Notes: generated by a model not told the origin, from the letters alone. A stretch of 11,445 nt of DNA from Kiritimatiellia bacterium (GCA_900771325.1 CAAGNN010000120.1:1-11445), one strand, 5' to 3'; shown: positions 1 through 6,529, counted from the stretch's first letter. Numbers and translations: made by a program.

Positions 1-47
1 AGCAATGTGCCATCGGTGAAGAGGTCAGAGAGGTTGGCAAAGTTCAT
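1..47 (-). CDS. Start of an unidentified gene, cut by window edge
   Basis: On the minus strand an ATG at 47-45 overlaps the TGA (46-44) of the preceding gene in the ATGA arrangement typical of translational coupling. The 15 visible codons read MNFANLSDLFTDGTL and stay open to the window edge. Nothing can be said about function. The coupling implies that it is made together with the 285-residue protein upstream, probably in similar amounts. The start is convincing mainly because of the overlap; the fragment is too short for family assignment. Confidence 0.5.
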   Translation of the reverse strand, partial: MNFANLSDLFTDGTL

Positions 48-901
48 TTTCTAAAGCCGCCCAGAGGCGTGGTGAAGTGGTGAAGGGGGTCAAGCATCTT
101 GAGGAGGTAGGGGATGGTCAAGAAGGTTTTGGGGTTAAGAGACGCAGAGACTTCGTGTGAGTCTTTATGAAAAGAGACACTGAAGGGTGTTAAGCGCACC
201 TTGTCTTCTCCGATAGGGCGGGCCATCAGTGAGATGGACTTGGCTCGATGCCAGTGAAAGGGGGTGGCCTCTTCAGGGTCAATGAAGCCATCGCCCTTGA
301 AGCGAATCTTCTTGATGAGTCCATCTTTTCCGGGGGTGTCATAGTCCAACGCCTTTAGGCTTAGGAAACGCCACGGATAAGCGGGGTTTTCCCGTGTTGG
401 ACGCAAACAATCGGTTGGAAGGGTTCGGATGGACTCAAAGTTAAATGAGGAGACTGAGAAGAAATACTGCGGGTTCGAAATGAACTTCACGCAAAAGAGG
501 GGTGCCAAGATGGAACACAGCGCATGACGCTCTCGCTCATCTGTACACAAGGGCGCGTGAACGTAGAGATCCCCGTGCAGATAATCGAAAAAGAAAATCG
601 TCGTCTCGCAGGGGATGTAACGGAGATGGCTTGGGCGTTCGGCCTCATAGGTGCGCACGTGCTTATCGCTCCCGGCGAACCAAACGGCGAACATCCAAAT
701 GCGGTAGGCGACTGGCCTAAGGCAACAGGTGACCCGATCCCGTGGCCGATTGAAAAAGTCCGCCACTTCACGGGCCATCGCATCTAGGATGGCTTCATCA
801 TTCAACTTTTCGGGCTCGAAGGTCTCTGGCAGACCGAACACAGCATATTTCCGCGCAGCCGGGCGCAGAATGGCATTATTGTAGACACAACTCCTCTCCA
901 T
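44..901 (-). CDS. Unrecognised 285-residue protein, first visible gene of a minus-strand operon
   Basis: I do not recognise the family. The ATG at 901-899 is chosen over the upstream in-frame ATG at 955 because AAGGAG (complement of 908-913) lies six bases before it. The protein is rich in aromatic residues and Cys, with hydrophobic runs around residues 63-77 (RPVAYRIWMFAVWFA) and 100-107 (a TTIFFFDYLHG stretch), but it shows no clear signal peptide, Walker motif or metal-binding signature. The middle looks like a globular alpha/beta protein. It is coupled by ATGA to the next gene at 47. A sigma-70-like promoter is proposed at 969-998. It runs divergently from the PEP-CTERM gene and its relation to the replication module is unclear. 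The open frame, SD and coupling make it a real gene; its role is unknown. Confidence 0.7.
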   Translation of the reverse strand: MERSCVYNNAILRPAARKYAVFGLPETFEPEKLNDEAILDAMAREVADFFNRPRDRVTCCLRPVAYRIWMFAVWFAGSDKHVRTYEAERPSHLRYIPCETTIFFFDYLHGDLYVHAPLCTDERERHALCSILAPLFCVKFISNPQYFFSVSSFNFESIRTLPTDCLRPTRENPAYPWRFLSLKALDYDTPGKDGLIKKIRFKGDGFIDPEEATPFHWHRAKSISLMARPIGEDKVRLTPFSVSFHKDSHEVSASLNPKTFLTIPYLLKMLDPLHHFTTPLGGFRK

Positions 902-968
902 TTTGGTCTCCTTTCTGAAAGGCGGTTGTCTGGTTAATCGAAAGCGGTGATTCACTCAAATCGCCGCC

Positions 969-998
969 ATTCTATCAAAAGTAAACAGAGAATGTCCT
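969..998 (-). promoter_or_regulatory. Candidate promoter for the 285-residue protein gene
   Basis: Read on the minus strand, AGGACA (complement of 993-998) and TAGAAT (complement of 969-974) are separated by 18 bases. They match the sigma-70 -35 box at four of six positions and the -10 box at five of six. The site lies about 70 bases upstream of the chosen start codon. It was identified by eye only. Confidence 0.35.
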
Positions 999-1020
999 GC
1001 GCTTTTTAGCGAGAGAAATA

Positions 1021-1066
1021 AAGGTACACTTTTACCTTGACCCACCCCCTGTATTCGTGATATTAT
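1021..1066 (+). promoter_or_regulatory. Sigma-70-type promoter with a flanking inverted repeat, PEP-CTERM gene
   Basis: TTGACC (1037-1042) and TATTAT (1061-1066) are 18 bases apart and match the sigma-70 consensus well, giving a leader of about 50 bases before the ATG at 1123. The inverted repeat AAGGTA (1021-1026) / TACCTT (1033-1038), with six bases between the arms, overlaps the first two bases of the -35 box, a position suited to an operator. The promoter is supported by two good boxes; the operator role is an inference. Confidence 0.55.
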
Positions 1067-1122
1067 ACGTTCCAGCATTTCCACGGAGGAAGTGTACTGA
1101 TTTATCTAAACAAGGAAAAAAC

Positions 1123-1761
1123 ATGAAGAAGTTCTCTCTCTTCGCACTCGCAGCCCTCTGCGCCGCCGCTGCTCAGGCCGTGACGGTGACGTGGTCTAAA
1201 ACGACAAATCTCGCAAGCGCCGCCAATGAACAAGTCAGCTTGTTCCAAAACGGCACGGTCTCCTCGGTCACCCTTGTTGCGTTTGTTGACATGAAGGGAT
1301 ACAAAAACGACAATGACGGCAACTTTAAAATGTTGACCTTGGATGGCACTGCATTTAATGTCCGAAACTATTCAAATAATAATGGTATTGGCGCAAATTC
1401 AGGCAATAATTGGTCCTCTAATGCCCCTGAAACGAATTCTGGCAAGCAATTCTTTGCAATCACATTGACAAAAAATGAAGGTAATAATGTGACCGCACGT
1501 TTTTGCTTGAATGATTCCTTTACAAACTGGCAGGGTAAGCCCGATCCTTCTTATAGTGTCACAAGTGCCCTTACTGCAACGTTCATAACTAACACAACCG
1601 CTTGGAGTTTTGACAGCGCAGCGATCTACGATGACGTGCTCACGACTGAACAGTTGGAGACGATTCGCACCTCGGGCGACGTCACCTCCGTTCCTGAGCC
1701 GACGGCTCTGGCCCTCTTGGCGCTCGGCGTGGCTGGTTTGGCACTCCGCCGCAAGGCCTAA
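1123..1761 (+). CDS. Secreted PEP-CTERM sorting-domain protein, LamG-like
   Basis: This 212-residue protein has a signal peptide at residues 1-19 (MKKF, a hydrophobic core, and an AQA cleavage site) and a C-terminal PEP-CTERM tail from residue 191: VPEPT, a hydrophobic helix, then RRKA. PEP-CTERM proteins are known substrates of exosortase, which cuts and re-anchors them at the cell surface. The middle (20-188) is beta-rich, Asn/Thr/Ser-rich and ends with YDDVLTTEQL at 169-178, a sequence typical of the end of LamG/concanavalin-like domains. It is therefore probably a surface glycan-associated or matrix protein. The start at 1123 is chosen for the preceding AAGGAAA and the signal peptide; an upstream in-frame ATT/ATG extension is not needed. 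The gene has its own promoter and terminator, so it looks like host rather than mobile-element content. Confidence 0.85.
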   Translation: MKKFSLFALAALCAAAAQAVTVTWSKTTNLASAANEQVSLFQNGTVSSVTLVAFVDMKGYKNDNDGNFKMLTLDGTAFNVRNYSNNNGIGANSGNNWSSNAPETNSGKQFFAITLTKNEGNNVTARFCLNDSFTNWQGKPDPSYSVTSALTATFITNTTAWSFDSAAIYDDVLTTEQLETIRTSGDVTSVPEPTALALLALGVAGLALRRKA

Positions 1762-1781
1762 TTGAAGCCCTTTTGACTGAT

Positions 1782-1815
1782 AAAACAGGCGCACAAACGT
1801 GCGTCTGTTTTTTTT
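1782..1815 (+). terminator. Intrinsic terminator after the PEP-CTERM gene
   Basis: A stem of about 13 pairs (1782-1794 with 1799-1811, one G-U pair) closes on an AAAC loop and runs into a T tract to 1815. It lies 20 bases after the stop codon, in the right orientation to end the PEP-CTERM transcript. Confidence 0.85.
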
Positions 1816-1863
1816 ACCGCGTTACATTTTTACACCCCCATTACGGATGAGGCGAATTGATTT

Positions 1864-1894
1864 GGGTCGGGGCGAAAGCCCCGGCCCTTTTTTT
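1864..1894 (+). terminator. Second intrinsic terminator, GNRA loop
   Basis: Ten uninterrupted pairs (1864-1873 with 1878-1887, one T-G) close on a GAAA tetraloop and are followed by seven T residues (1888-1894). It faces the same way as the terminator at 1782-1815. It may be a back-up terminator or the 3' end of a short transcript starting between the two. Confidence 0.8.
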
Positions 1895-1935
1895 ATTCTC
1901 ATCGAGCGTCTTTTTCATCCCCCTGAATGAGTAGC

Positions 1936-2075
1936 ATTTCCGCTTTGATTTCCGCTAGGAAATCCTACATAACACACTCCAACTAGTAGCGTTATTTCAC
2001 GCGGAAAGAAATCTATTTCCGCTTTCTCGCAAAGGTGTTCCGGCGTGGTGCCGGGGCGATAACAAAGCGAGAAAG
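1936..2075 (+). promoter_or_regulatory. Structured leader with repeated TTTCCGC boxes, before the sigma-like gene
   Basis: ATTTCCGCT occurs at 1936-1944 and 1948-1956 and again at 2015-2023, and the inverted box GCGGAAA lies at 2001-2007. Hairpins are possible at 1947-1964 (GATTTCC/GGAAATC, loop GCTA), at 2001-2022 (seven pairs) and at 2040-2054 (CCGGC/GCCGG). A longer pairing joins CTTTCTCGC (2022-2030) to GCGAGAAAG (2067-2075), which contains the only SD-like bases before the ATG at 2078. The boxes could bind a regulator or be iterons; the pairing could mask the ribosome site. No known riboswitch class was recognised. Confidence 0.45.
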
Positions 2076-2077
2076 TG

Positions 2078-2599
2078 ATGACAAAACAATCCATCAACAC
2101 CTTGATTCAGAGCCTTGGAGAGGTTCCAACTGCATTGATTATCCGTGAGAGTCGACGTCTTATCCGTCAACGTTTCTATGGCGATGAGGACTTGGAAGAC
2201 CTCGAACAGGAACTGACACGTTTTTGTTTTCAGGTGAAACAGACGTATGAGCGGCTTCCGGCTCCCACGGCCACCTATGGCACCTATCTATTTAAGGCGA
2301 TGCGCCGCTATCTCGCGCAACTACGCGCTCGAAAGATGAACGAACGGCAGCATTTTTTGTCGCGGCCTCGCGAAGTCATATTTCTTTTTATCGATCAACA
2401 AGAAGAGGGGCTCTCGAAATCAGCCACTGGCACACCGATTCAAGGCGAGATCCCTGACAATCTCTCCCCTCTCGACGCTTCGATTGTCCGCTGGATTCTT
2501 GCCGGTTATTCGCCTCGTCAGGCTTGCCGGCGTTCGGGCGTTCACCACTCATACTTCGCCCGTACGCTTCGTCCGAGACTGCAAAGCGTCTTTTTCTGA
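2078..2599 (+). CDS. Sigma-70-like transcription factor (region 2 and region 4)
   Basis: The 173-residue protein resembles a short sigma-70 family member. Residues about 22-92 (RRLIRQRFYGDEDLEDLEQEL, then YLFKAMRRYLAQLRARK) have the acidic EDLxQEL pattern and basic helix of sigma region 2. Residues about 130-170 (LDASIVRWILAGYSPRQAC onward) form a helix-turn-helix like region 4. The two are joined by a 35-residue linker. Such proteins in mobile elements usually direct transcription of element genes. A GTG at 2075 lies directly before the ATG at 2078; the ATG is preferred. The SD is weak (GAGAAAG) and sits in a possible leader stem. It is the first gene of the plus-strand replication module, 69 bases before the exonuclease gene. 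It could instead be a DNA-binding protein that no longer acts as a sigma factor. Confidence 0.6.
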   Translation: MTKQSINTLIQSLGEVPTALIIRESRRLIRQRFYGDEDLEDLEQELTRFCFQVKQTYERLPAPTATYGTYLFKAMRRYLAQLRARKMNERQHFLSRPREVIFLFIDQQEEGLSKSATGTPIQGEIPDNLSPLDASIVRWILAGYSPRQACRRSGVHHSYFARTLRPRLQSVFF

Positions 2600-2668
2600 A
2601 AAAAGTTGCGCCAAAAAAGCAGCCAATTCACATCAATTATGAGTGGAAATAATGAAAGGAACTCCACA

Positions 2669-3484
2669 ATGAAACCGCATGACATGCTGAACCTGTTGAT
2701 TGATGAACCCGAAGCGGCCTATCACGGCCAGACGCGCAGAGGCGAGTATCTCTCGAGCCACCTGCTGGCGGACTTCCGCCGTTGCCCGGCGTTCTATCAC
2801 CGCAAACTGCTTGGGCAGGTGCCCGACAAGCGCTCGGCGGCCTACGACCTTGGGCGCGCGGCCCACAAACTCATCCTTGAAGGGAATGCGGCCTTTGATG
2901 AAGCCTACCTCGTCTCCGACGGCCCGCTTAACCCCAAGACTCAGCAGCCCTACGGGCGCACCACCAAGGCCTACGCTGATTGGCTTGAAGGGCAGGACCG
3001 CAAGATTATCTCGACGGCAGACCGCGACTGCCTCGAACACTTGCGCTCGGCGGTGATGGCGAATGTTGAGGCGACGAACCTGCTCAAGACAGGCGTGTGC
3101 GAGAGCGTGGTGCGTGCGCCGATTGCGGGTGAACCGTGCCATATCCGAATGGACTGGTTTAACCCCGAAATGGGCATCGTCGACCTCAAGACGGCCGCCG
3201 ACCTCGATTTCTTCGAGCACGACATCCGCCGCTACGGCTATGTCCTGCAGATGGCCTTCTACCGCGCGGTCCTGCGTGAAGCAACTGGCTTTGAGGCCCC
3301 GGTCTACATCATCGGCGTGGAGAAGGCCGAGCCCTTCCGCGCGGGCGTCTGGTTCATCTTCCCCGATGTGCTCGATGTGGCCGAGAATATCAACCTCGCG
3401 GCCATCAAGCGCCTTCGGGAATGCCGCGCTTCCGGCCAATGGGAGACTGGCTTTGAAGCTCCCCGCGCCATCGTTTCGCTTTAA
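2669..3484 (+). CDS. RecB/Cas4-like PD-(D/E)XK exonuclease (DUF3799/RecE type)
   Basis: The 271-residue protein carries the motif series of RecB-family nucleases: GRAAH at 62-66, Glu145, Asp162, VDLKT at 171-175 (Asp172 and Lys174) and QMAFY at 194-198 (Q-x3-Y). This pattern fits the RecE/DUF3799 group of phage exonucleases, which resect double-stranded DNA ends for annealing-type recombination. The N-terminal YLSSHLLADFRRCPAFYHR segment is also characteristic of this group. The start at 2669 is chosen because AAAGGA (2655-2660) lies eight bases upstream and homologues begin here; an earlier TTG at 2606 has no SD. It sits between the sigma-like gene and DUF669, an order often seen in phage recombination modules. 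The DUF669 protein is the likely partner. Confidence 0.8.
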   Translation: MKPHDMLNLLIDEPEAAYHGQTRRGEYLSSHLLADFRRCPAFYHRKLLGQVPDKRSAAYDLGRAAHKLILEGNAAFDEAYLVSDGPLNPKTQQPYGRTTKAYADWLEGQDRKIISTADRDCLEHLRSAVMANVEATNLLKTGVCESVVRAPIAGEPCHIRMDWFNPEMGIVDLKTAADLDFFEHDIRRYGYVLQMAFYRAVLREATGFEAPVYIIGVEKAEPFRAGVWFIFPDVLDVAENINLAAIKRLRECRASGQWETGFEAPRAIVSL

Positions 3485-3491
3485 CCCAATC

Positions 3492-3500
3492 AGAAAGGAA
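3492..3500 (+). promoter_or_regulatory. Stranded Shine-Dalgarno site
   Basis: AGAAAGGAA sits eight bases after the exonuclease stop and has the form used before other genes here (6604-6612 and 2655-2660), but no start codon follows it. Instead the heptad repeat element begins at 3511. It looks like the original ribosome site of DUF669, displaced by the repeat. Confidence 0.4.
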
Positions 3501-3510
3501 ACCGACCTTC

Positions 3511-3660
3511 AGCCGTCAGCGGTTAGCCGTCAGCCGTCAGCTCCGCGTGCCGCGACGGAGTGGCCTTGGGTCCGTGGCTGGCAAGCCTATCTCCTCGGAC
3601 CGCGCCTCCCTTCGTCGCACGCCGTGCGCGCTAACCGCTAACCGCTAACTGCTGTCCGCT
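3511..3660. repeat. Heptad repeat element, copy A
   Basis: The left arm is four 7-base units (AGCCGTC, AGCGGTT, AGCCGTC, AGCCGTC; 3511-3538). The right arm is four units of the complementary type (GCTAACC, GCTAACC, GCTAACT, GCTGTCC; 3630-3657). AGCGGTTAGC (3518-3527) pairs perfectly with GCTAACCGCT (3630-3639). The core between the arms contains GCGACGGA (3552-3559), shared with copies B and C. The element fills the gap between the exonuclease and DUF669 genes. Confidence 0.75.
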
Positions 3661-3680
3661 CAACAAACAAGGAAAACATT

Positions 3681-4202
3681 ATGGCACTGCTCAACTTTGA
3701 TACCGATACGGTCGAATTGCCGACCTACGAAGTCCTCCCCGAGGGCGCGTACGAAGTCGTCATCACGGACTCTCGAATGCAGACCACCAAGTCCGGCACG
3801 GGCGAAATGCTCGTCCTCACCCTCGAAGTCATCTCCGGCGACTACACGGGCCGCAAACTGTGGGACCGCCTCAACCTCGTCAACCCCAACCCCACCGCCG
3901 TCGCCCTCGCTCGTCAGACCCTCGCCCACCTGTGTCTGGCCATCGGCGTGCACCAGTTGCACGACACCGTCGAACTCCACAACCGCCCGCTGCTCGCCCT
4001 CGTCCGCGTCCGCAAGACCCCCGACGGCGAACACCAGAACGAAATCAAGGGCTACCGTCCGCGCCCCGACCGTGCCGCTCCCGCCCCGCGCCCGGCAACT
4101 CCCACGCCAAGCCCCGAGGCCAACCACGCCCGCGTCGAGCCTCCGCCCCGCCGTGGTGAACCCCTCCCCACGCCCATCCTCCCCTGGGAACTGCATGTGT
4201 AA
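3681..4202 (+). CDS. DUF669-family phage recombination protein
   Basis: The 173-residue protein matches the DUF669 family of phage and mobile-element proteins found beside exonucleases and annealing proteins. Recognisable stretches are MALLNFDTDTVE at the N terminus, TKSGTGEMLVLTLEV at about 36-50 and GRKLWDRLNLVNPNP at about 57-71. The family is thought to act in single-strand DNA transactions; a biochemical role is not settled. From about residue 128 the chain becomes Pro/Arg-rich and probably disordered, ending in LPWELHV. AAGGA (3669-3673) lies seven bases before the ATG. The 196-base gap to the exonuclease is filled by repeat copy A. The 41-base gap to the HTH gene downstream fits one operon. 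Confidence 0.85.
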   Translation: MALLNFDTDTVELPTYEVLPEGAYEVVITDSRMQTTKSGTGEMLVLTLEVISGDYTGRKLWDRLNLVNPNPTAVALARQTLAHLCLAIGVHQLHDTVELHNRPLLALVRVRKTPDGEHQNEIKGYRPRPDRAAPAPRPATPTPSPEANHARVEPPPRRGEPLPTPILPWELHV

Positions 4203-4243
4203 TCGCCGTTCGCCGGCTTCTCCCTCAACCAAGAAAGGCCCCT

Positions 4244-4483
4244 ATGTCTACGCTCCCCCAGTTGCCCCTCGCGCTCCTCCCGCCCGAAGACCGCCGCTCG
4301 GTGGTCCAAACCTATCTCGCGCGCCTCGAAGACCGCACCCGCCTCCTCATCTGCAAGCTCTACTCCCTCGGCAACGATGACCGCACCGTCGCCGAAACCC
4401 TTCACCTCACCCCCGCCCAACTGACGTGCCAAAAGCGCCTCATCGCCCAAGGCATCCTCAACACCCTGGAGGCGCCACAATGA
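4244..4483 (+). CDS. Small helix-turn-helix protein, sigma region 4-like
   Basis: The 79-residue protein is mostly helical. Residues about 31-70 (RTRLLICKLYSLGNDDRT, then VAETLHLTPAQLTCQKR) have the helix pattern of sigma factor region 4: a first helix ending in a glycine turn, then a VAETLHLTPAQL helix-turn-helix. It is probably a DNA-binding regulator of the element. GAAAGG (4233-4238) lies five bases before the ATG. The stop at 4481-4483 overlaps the next start (ATG 4480-4482), so a further gene was once translationally coupled to it. Codon use is strongly C-rich at third positions, like DUF669. Exact function is not known; a link to the sigma-like protein at 2078 is possible but unproven. 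Confidence 0.65.
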   Translation: MSTLPQLPLALLPPEDRRSVVQTYLARLEDRTRLLICKLYSLGNDDRTVAETLHLTPAQLTCQKRLIAQGILNTLEAPQ

Positions 4484-4617
4484 ACACTTATCCCACAAAA
4501 TCCGCGCGCAACCCACGCCTGCAACCACTACTTGCGCGTGAAGTTGCGGTTGATAAGGCGAGTAAAGGACTTCCCGGAGACAGGTGTGGACAACGTCAGG
4601 AGGGAAGAAAGGACACG
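4480..4617 (+). pseudogene. 5' remnant of the next operon gene, truncated by the restriction-modification block
   Basis: An ATG at 4480 has a strong SD (GGAGG, 4468-4472, seven bases upstream) and overlaps the preceding stop as ATGA, both signs of a real start. The product begins MNTYPTKSARNPRLQPLLAR. The frame stays open to 4833, but from 4618 it is antisense to the endonuclease gene and shows no plausible protein character. The simplest reading is that the gene was cut off between about 4540 and 4617 when the defence genes arrived. It is too short to identify. An alternative is a genuine small protein of up to 117 residues overlapping the endonuclease gene. Confidence 0.4.
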
Positions 4618-5325
4618 CTAGTCCTGTGGAGAGGAGAAAAAGTCTTTCCCGTATTTGGAGAAGTAATAATAGATGCTCTGTTCCGCAATAGGATAAGAGC
4701 GAGCGACCATTTCGGATCGCGTCCAAGGCGTTACGCGAAAGTAGAAACTTCCGCGGTTGAAGTCTTGCCCTTCACGGTGCAGGTGTTGTTGGTTGAGCGC
4801 ACCGAACATCGCAATTGTGCGGACACGGTCTAGAATGCTGAGGCTTTCGTCAAAGTCACAGCCATCACCAAAACAAACGAATGGAAAGATTGCCTCGTGT
4901 AGGAACATCACGCGTAGACCGATAACATTCTTACCAAGTCGCTCTATCGCATTTCCCTGGGCTTGCCGACTTTTACCTTCTCGCAAACGTAGATCGTTGG
5001 TCCCCTGGTTTTTCTTCTCTGAGATAAGGATGGGGTATTCCTTCCCATCTTTACCTAAGATAGAGAGGAAGCCACCATCTGGGGCTATAAACGAGGTATT
5101 ATGACAATCGGTAAAAGCGACATCGGGGAAACGAGTCCGTAAGATGGCAACTAGCGGGGAGAGCATCTCGCGTGCACGCCAGACGAGTTTCACCTGCGGG
5201 AAGGCCTTCCTTAACCGCGCAGAAACATCTTCAACGGCGAGACGCAATTCCTTTTCTTGCCGCTTGGAGGTGGTATTGATAACGGTTCCTTCACGAGTCT
5301 GGCGTAGTTGTAACTTCTTGGCCAT
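4618..5325 (-). CDS. EcoRI-family type II restriction endonuclease
   Basis: The 235-residue protein aligns by eye with EcoRI over its catalytic and recognition parts. PDGG at 82-85 supplies the metal-binding Asp83, and SEKKNQG at 102-108 supplies Glu103 and Lys105. The spacings (20, then 2) equal those of Asp91, Glu111 and Lys113 in EcoRI. GNAIER at 124-129 matches the EcoRI segment holding Asn141 and Arg145, which read the AATT core; it also occurs in MunI. It should therefore cut a site with an AATT core, possibly GAATTC. The ATG at 5325 is chosen for AAGGA five bases upstream; another ATG directly precedes it. The gene follows the methyltransferase by 19 bases in one operon. It is shorter than EcoRI (277 residues), mainly in the loop before GNAIER and at the C terminus. 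Confidence 0.85.
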   Translation of the reverse strand: MAKKLQLRQTREGTVINTTSKRQEKELRLAVEDVSARLRKAFPQVKLVWRAREMLSPLVAILRTRFPDVAFTDCHNTSFIAPDGGFLSILGKDGKEYPILISEKKNQGTNDLRLREGKSRQAQGNAIERLGKNVIGLRVMFLHEAIFPFVCFGDGCDFDESLSILDRVRTIAMFGALNQQHLHREGQDFNRGSFYFRVTPWTRSEMVARSYPIAEQSIYYYFSKYGKDFFSSPQD

Positions 5326-5344
5326 CATTTTCCTTGTTAGGGGG

Positions 5345-6529
5345 TTATTTCTCAAGCAAAAAGAGAAACTCGCGCACACGCAAGGCTCGATTGGCTAGGT
5401 TCCGACAACCACGGAAGGTGTTGTATTCCGTCTCAAAGGTTCGGAGCGAACCCAAACGCTCAAGTGTTCCAACAAAGCGATTGTAGGGGATGAATCCATC
5501 CGAGTTGTAGGAGATAAGCACGATTTTGGCCGGACATCGAGCAACGACATCAAAGAGCGCTTGTTCAGCCCTAACACGGTTGTTATAGGCTGAACGATTC
5601 CAATCCGTTGGAATGCCGCTAACCCGACTAATCTGTTGCGGTGTCCGTCCGCTGACGAGGAGGTTCAACATAAAATAATTGGAGCCGTAGGGATGCTGAT
5701 TGTACGGTGGATCAAGGTAGGCGAGGTCAACCTCAGGCATCAGCGTAACCAACTCATTGGCGTCGGCTCGCGTCACGAGCGTCTCGCACTCAAAGTTAGA
5801 AAGGTAAGGAAGCTGCACTTGAACATTCCCCAGAATCCGCTGTAGCGCATTACGCCCCTCGCCTCCATAGCAGCCTACGCCCTGGCGATTCTTGTAGAAC
5901 CCCTTGAAAACACCCGAGGTATTGTTATGAATGGAAGCCTCCGCCAAAAGCGGCGCAAGAAAAAAAGGCTGCAACGCTTTTGGCAGACGATCAATCTCTC
6001 GACGCGCAGTATCCAGATAAATGGCGTTATAACGTGTGTAGAAGACGCGATCCTGCGCGGTAATCGTAGCCTCATCCTTCGGCGCGTACGCCTGTGTAAT
6101 TGGCCCGGGAGCCCACGACTCTGGGATTCGCGACTGCAAATAATCAAACGCAGTCAAGAGTTGCGACAAATCAATCTCTGAACGATTAGCCAAATAACAC
6201 TGACCGATAACCTCAGCGTATCGCTCCAAGTCATTCGAGAGCAGGAAGGAGGAAAATTGCTTGAAATAGCGCGAGACCACCCCGCTCCCCGCAAACAAAT
6301 CGGCTAATCGCAACTGCCGTTTCCCCAACCGCTGTGACGCGAACGCCACCGCGTTTCCAATAAACGGGAGTAATGCGCGCTTATTCCCAAGATAAGTAAT
6401 GATTTGGCGCGTCAAGTAGGCCTGCGACTCCTCTCTAAACAGCGACAACTGCTCCACAGGAGCCGCCGCTTGTTCACGCACGGTGGTTCCTGGCCTCCAA
6501 CCTTCTAGTTGCAGCAAGCACCCATTCAT
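5345..6529 (-). CDS. D12-class (alpha) N6-adenine DNA methyltransferase
   Basis: The 394-residue protein has the alpha-class motif order: motif X (TYLGNKRALLPFI, from 45), motif I for S-adenosylmethionine (DLFAGSG, 77-83) and motif IV (LDPPYN, 272-277). The target recognition region lies between motifs I and IV, and an YISYNSD-like stretch (LISYNSDG) lies near the end. It should methylate adenine in the site cut by the adjacent endonuclease and protect the host. M.EcoRI itself belongs to a different methylase family, so this is not the usual EcoRI partner. The gene precedes the endonuclease, which allows modification before cutting. The start at 6529 has only a short GAGG three bases upstream. 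Codon use is less GC-biased than in the neighbouring replication genes, consistent with transfer. Confidence 0.88.
   Translation of the reverse strand: MNGCLLQLEGWRPGTTVREQAAAPVEQLSLFREESQAYLTRQIITYLGNKRALLPFIGNAVAFASQRLGKRQLRLADLFAGSGVVSRYFKQFSSFLLSNDLERYAEVIGQCYLANRSEIDLSQLLTAFDYLQSRIPESWAPGPITQAYAPKDEATITAQDRVFYTRYNAIYLDTARREIDRLPKALQPFFLAPLLAEASIHNNTSGVFKGFYKNRQGVGCYGGEGRNALQRILGNVQVQLPYLSNFECETLVTRADANELVTLMPEVDLAYLDPPYNQHPYGSNYFMLNLLVSGRTPQQISRVSGIPTDWNRSAYNNRVRAEQALFDVVARCPAKIVLISYNSDGFIPYNRFVGTLERLGSLRTFETEYNTFRGCRNLANRALRVREFLFLLEK

Noticed and set aside
1936..2075. A known riboswitch before the sigma-like gene
   Set aside because: No conserved core of a class I know could be matched, so only a structured leader is claimed.
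2633..3439. A 268-codon minus-strand frame
   Set aside because: It mirrors the exonuclease gene, whose nuclease motifs are all in the plus frame. High GC at third positions creates such long antisense frames.
3697..4380. Ser/Arg/Pro-rich plus-strand frame
   Set aside because: It is a shifted reading of the DUF669 gene and the start of the HTH gene, with composition typical of an off-frame translation.
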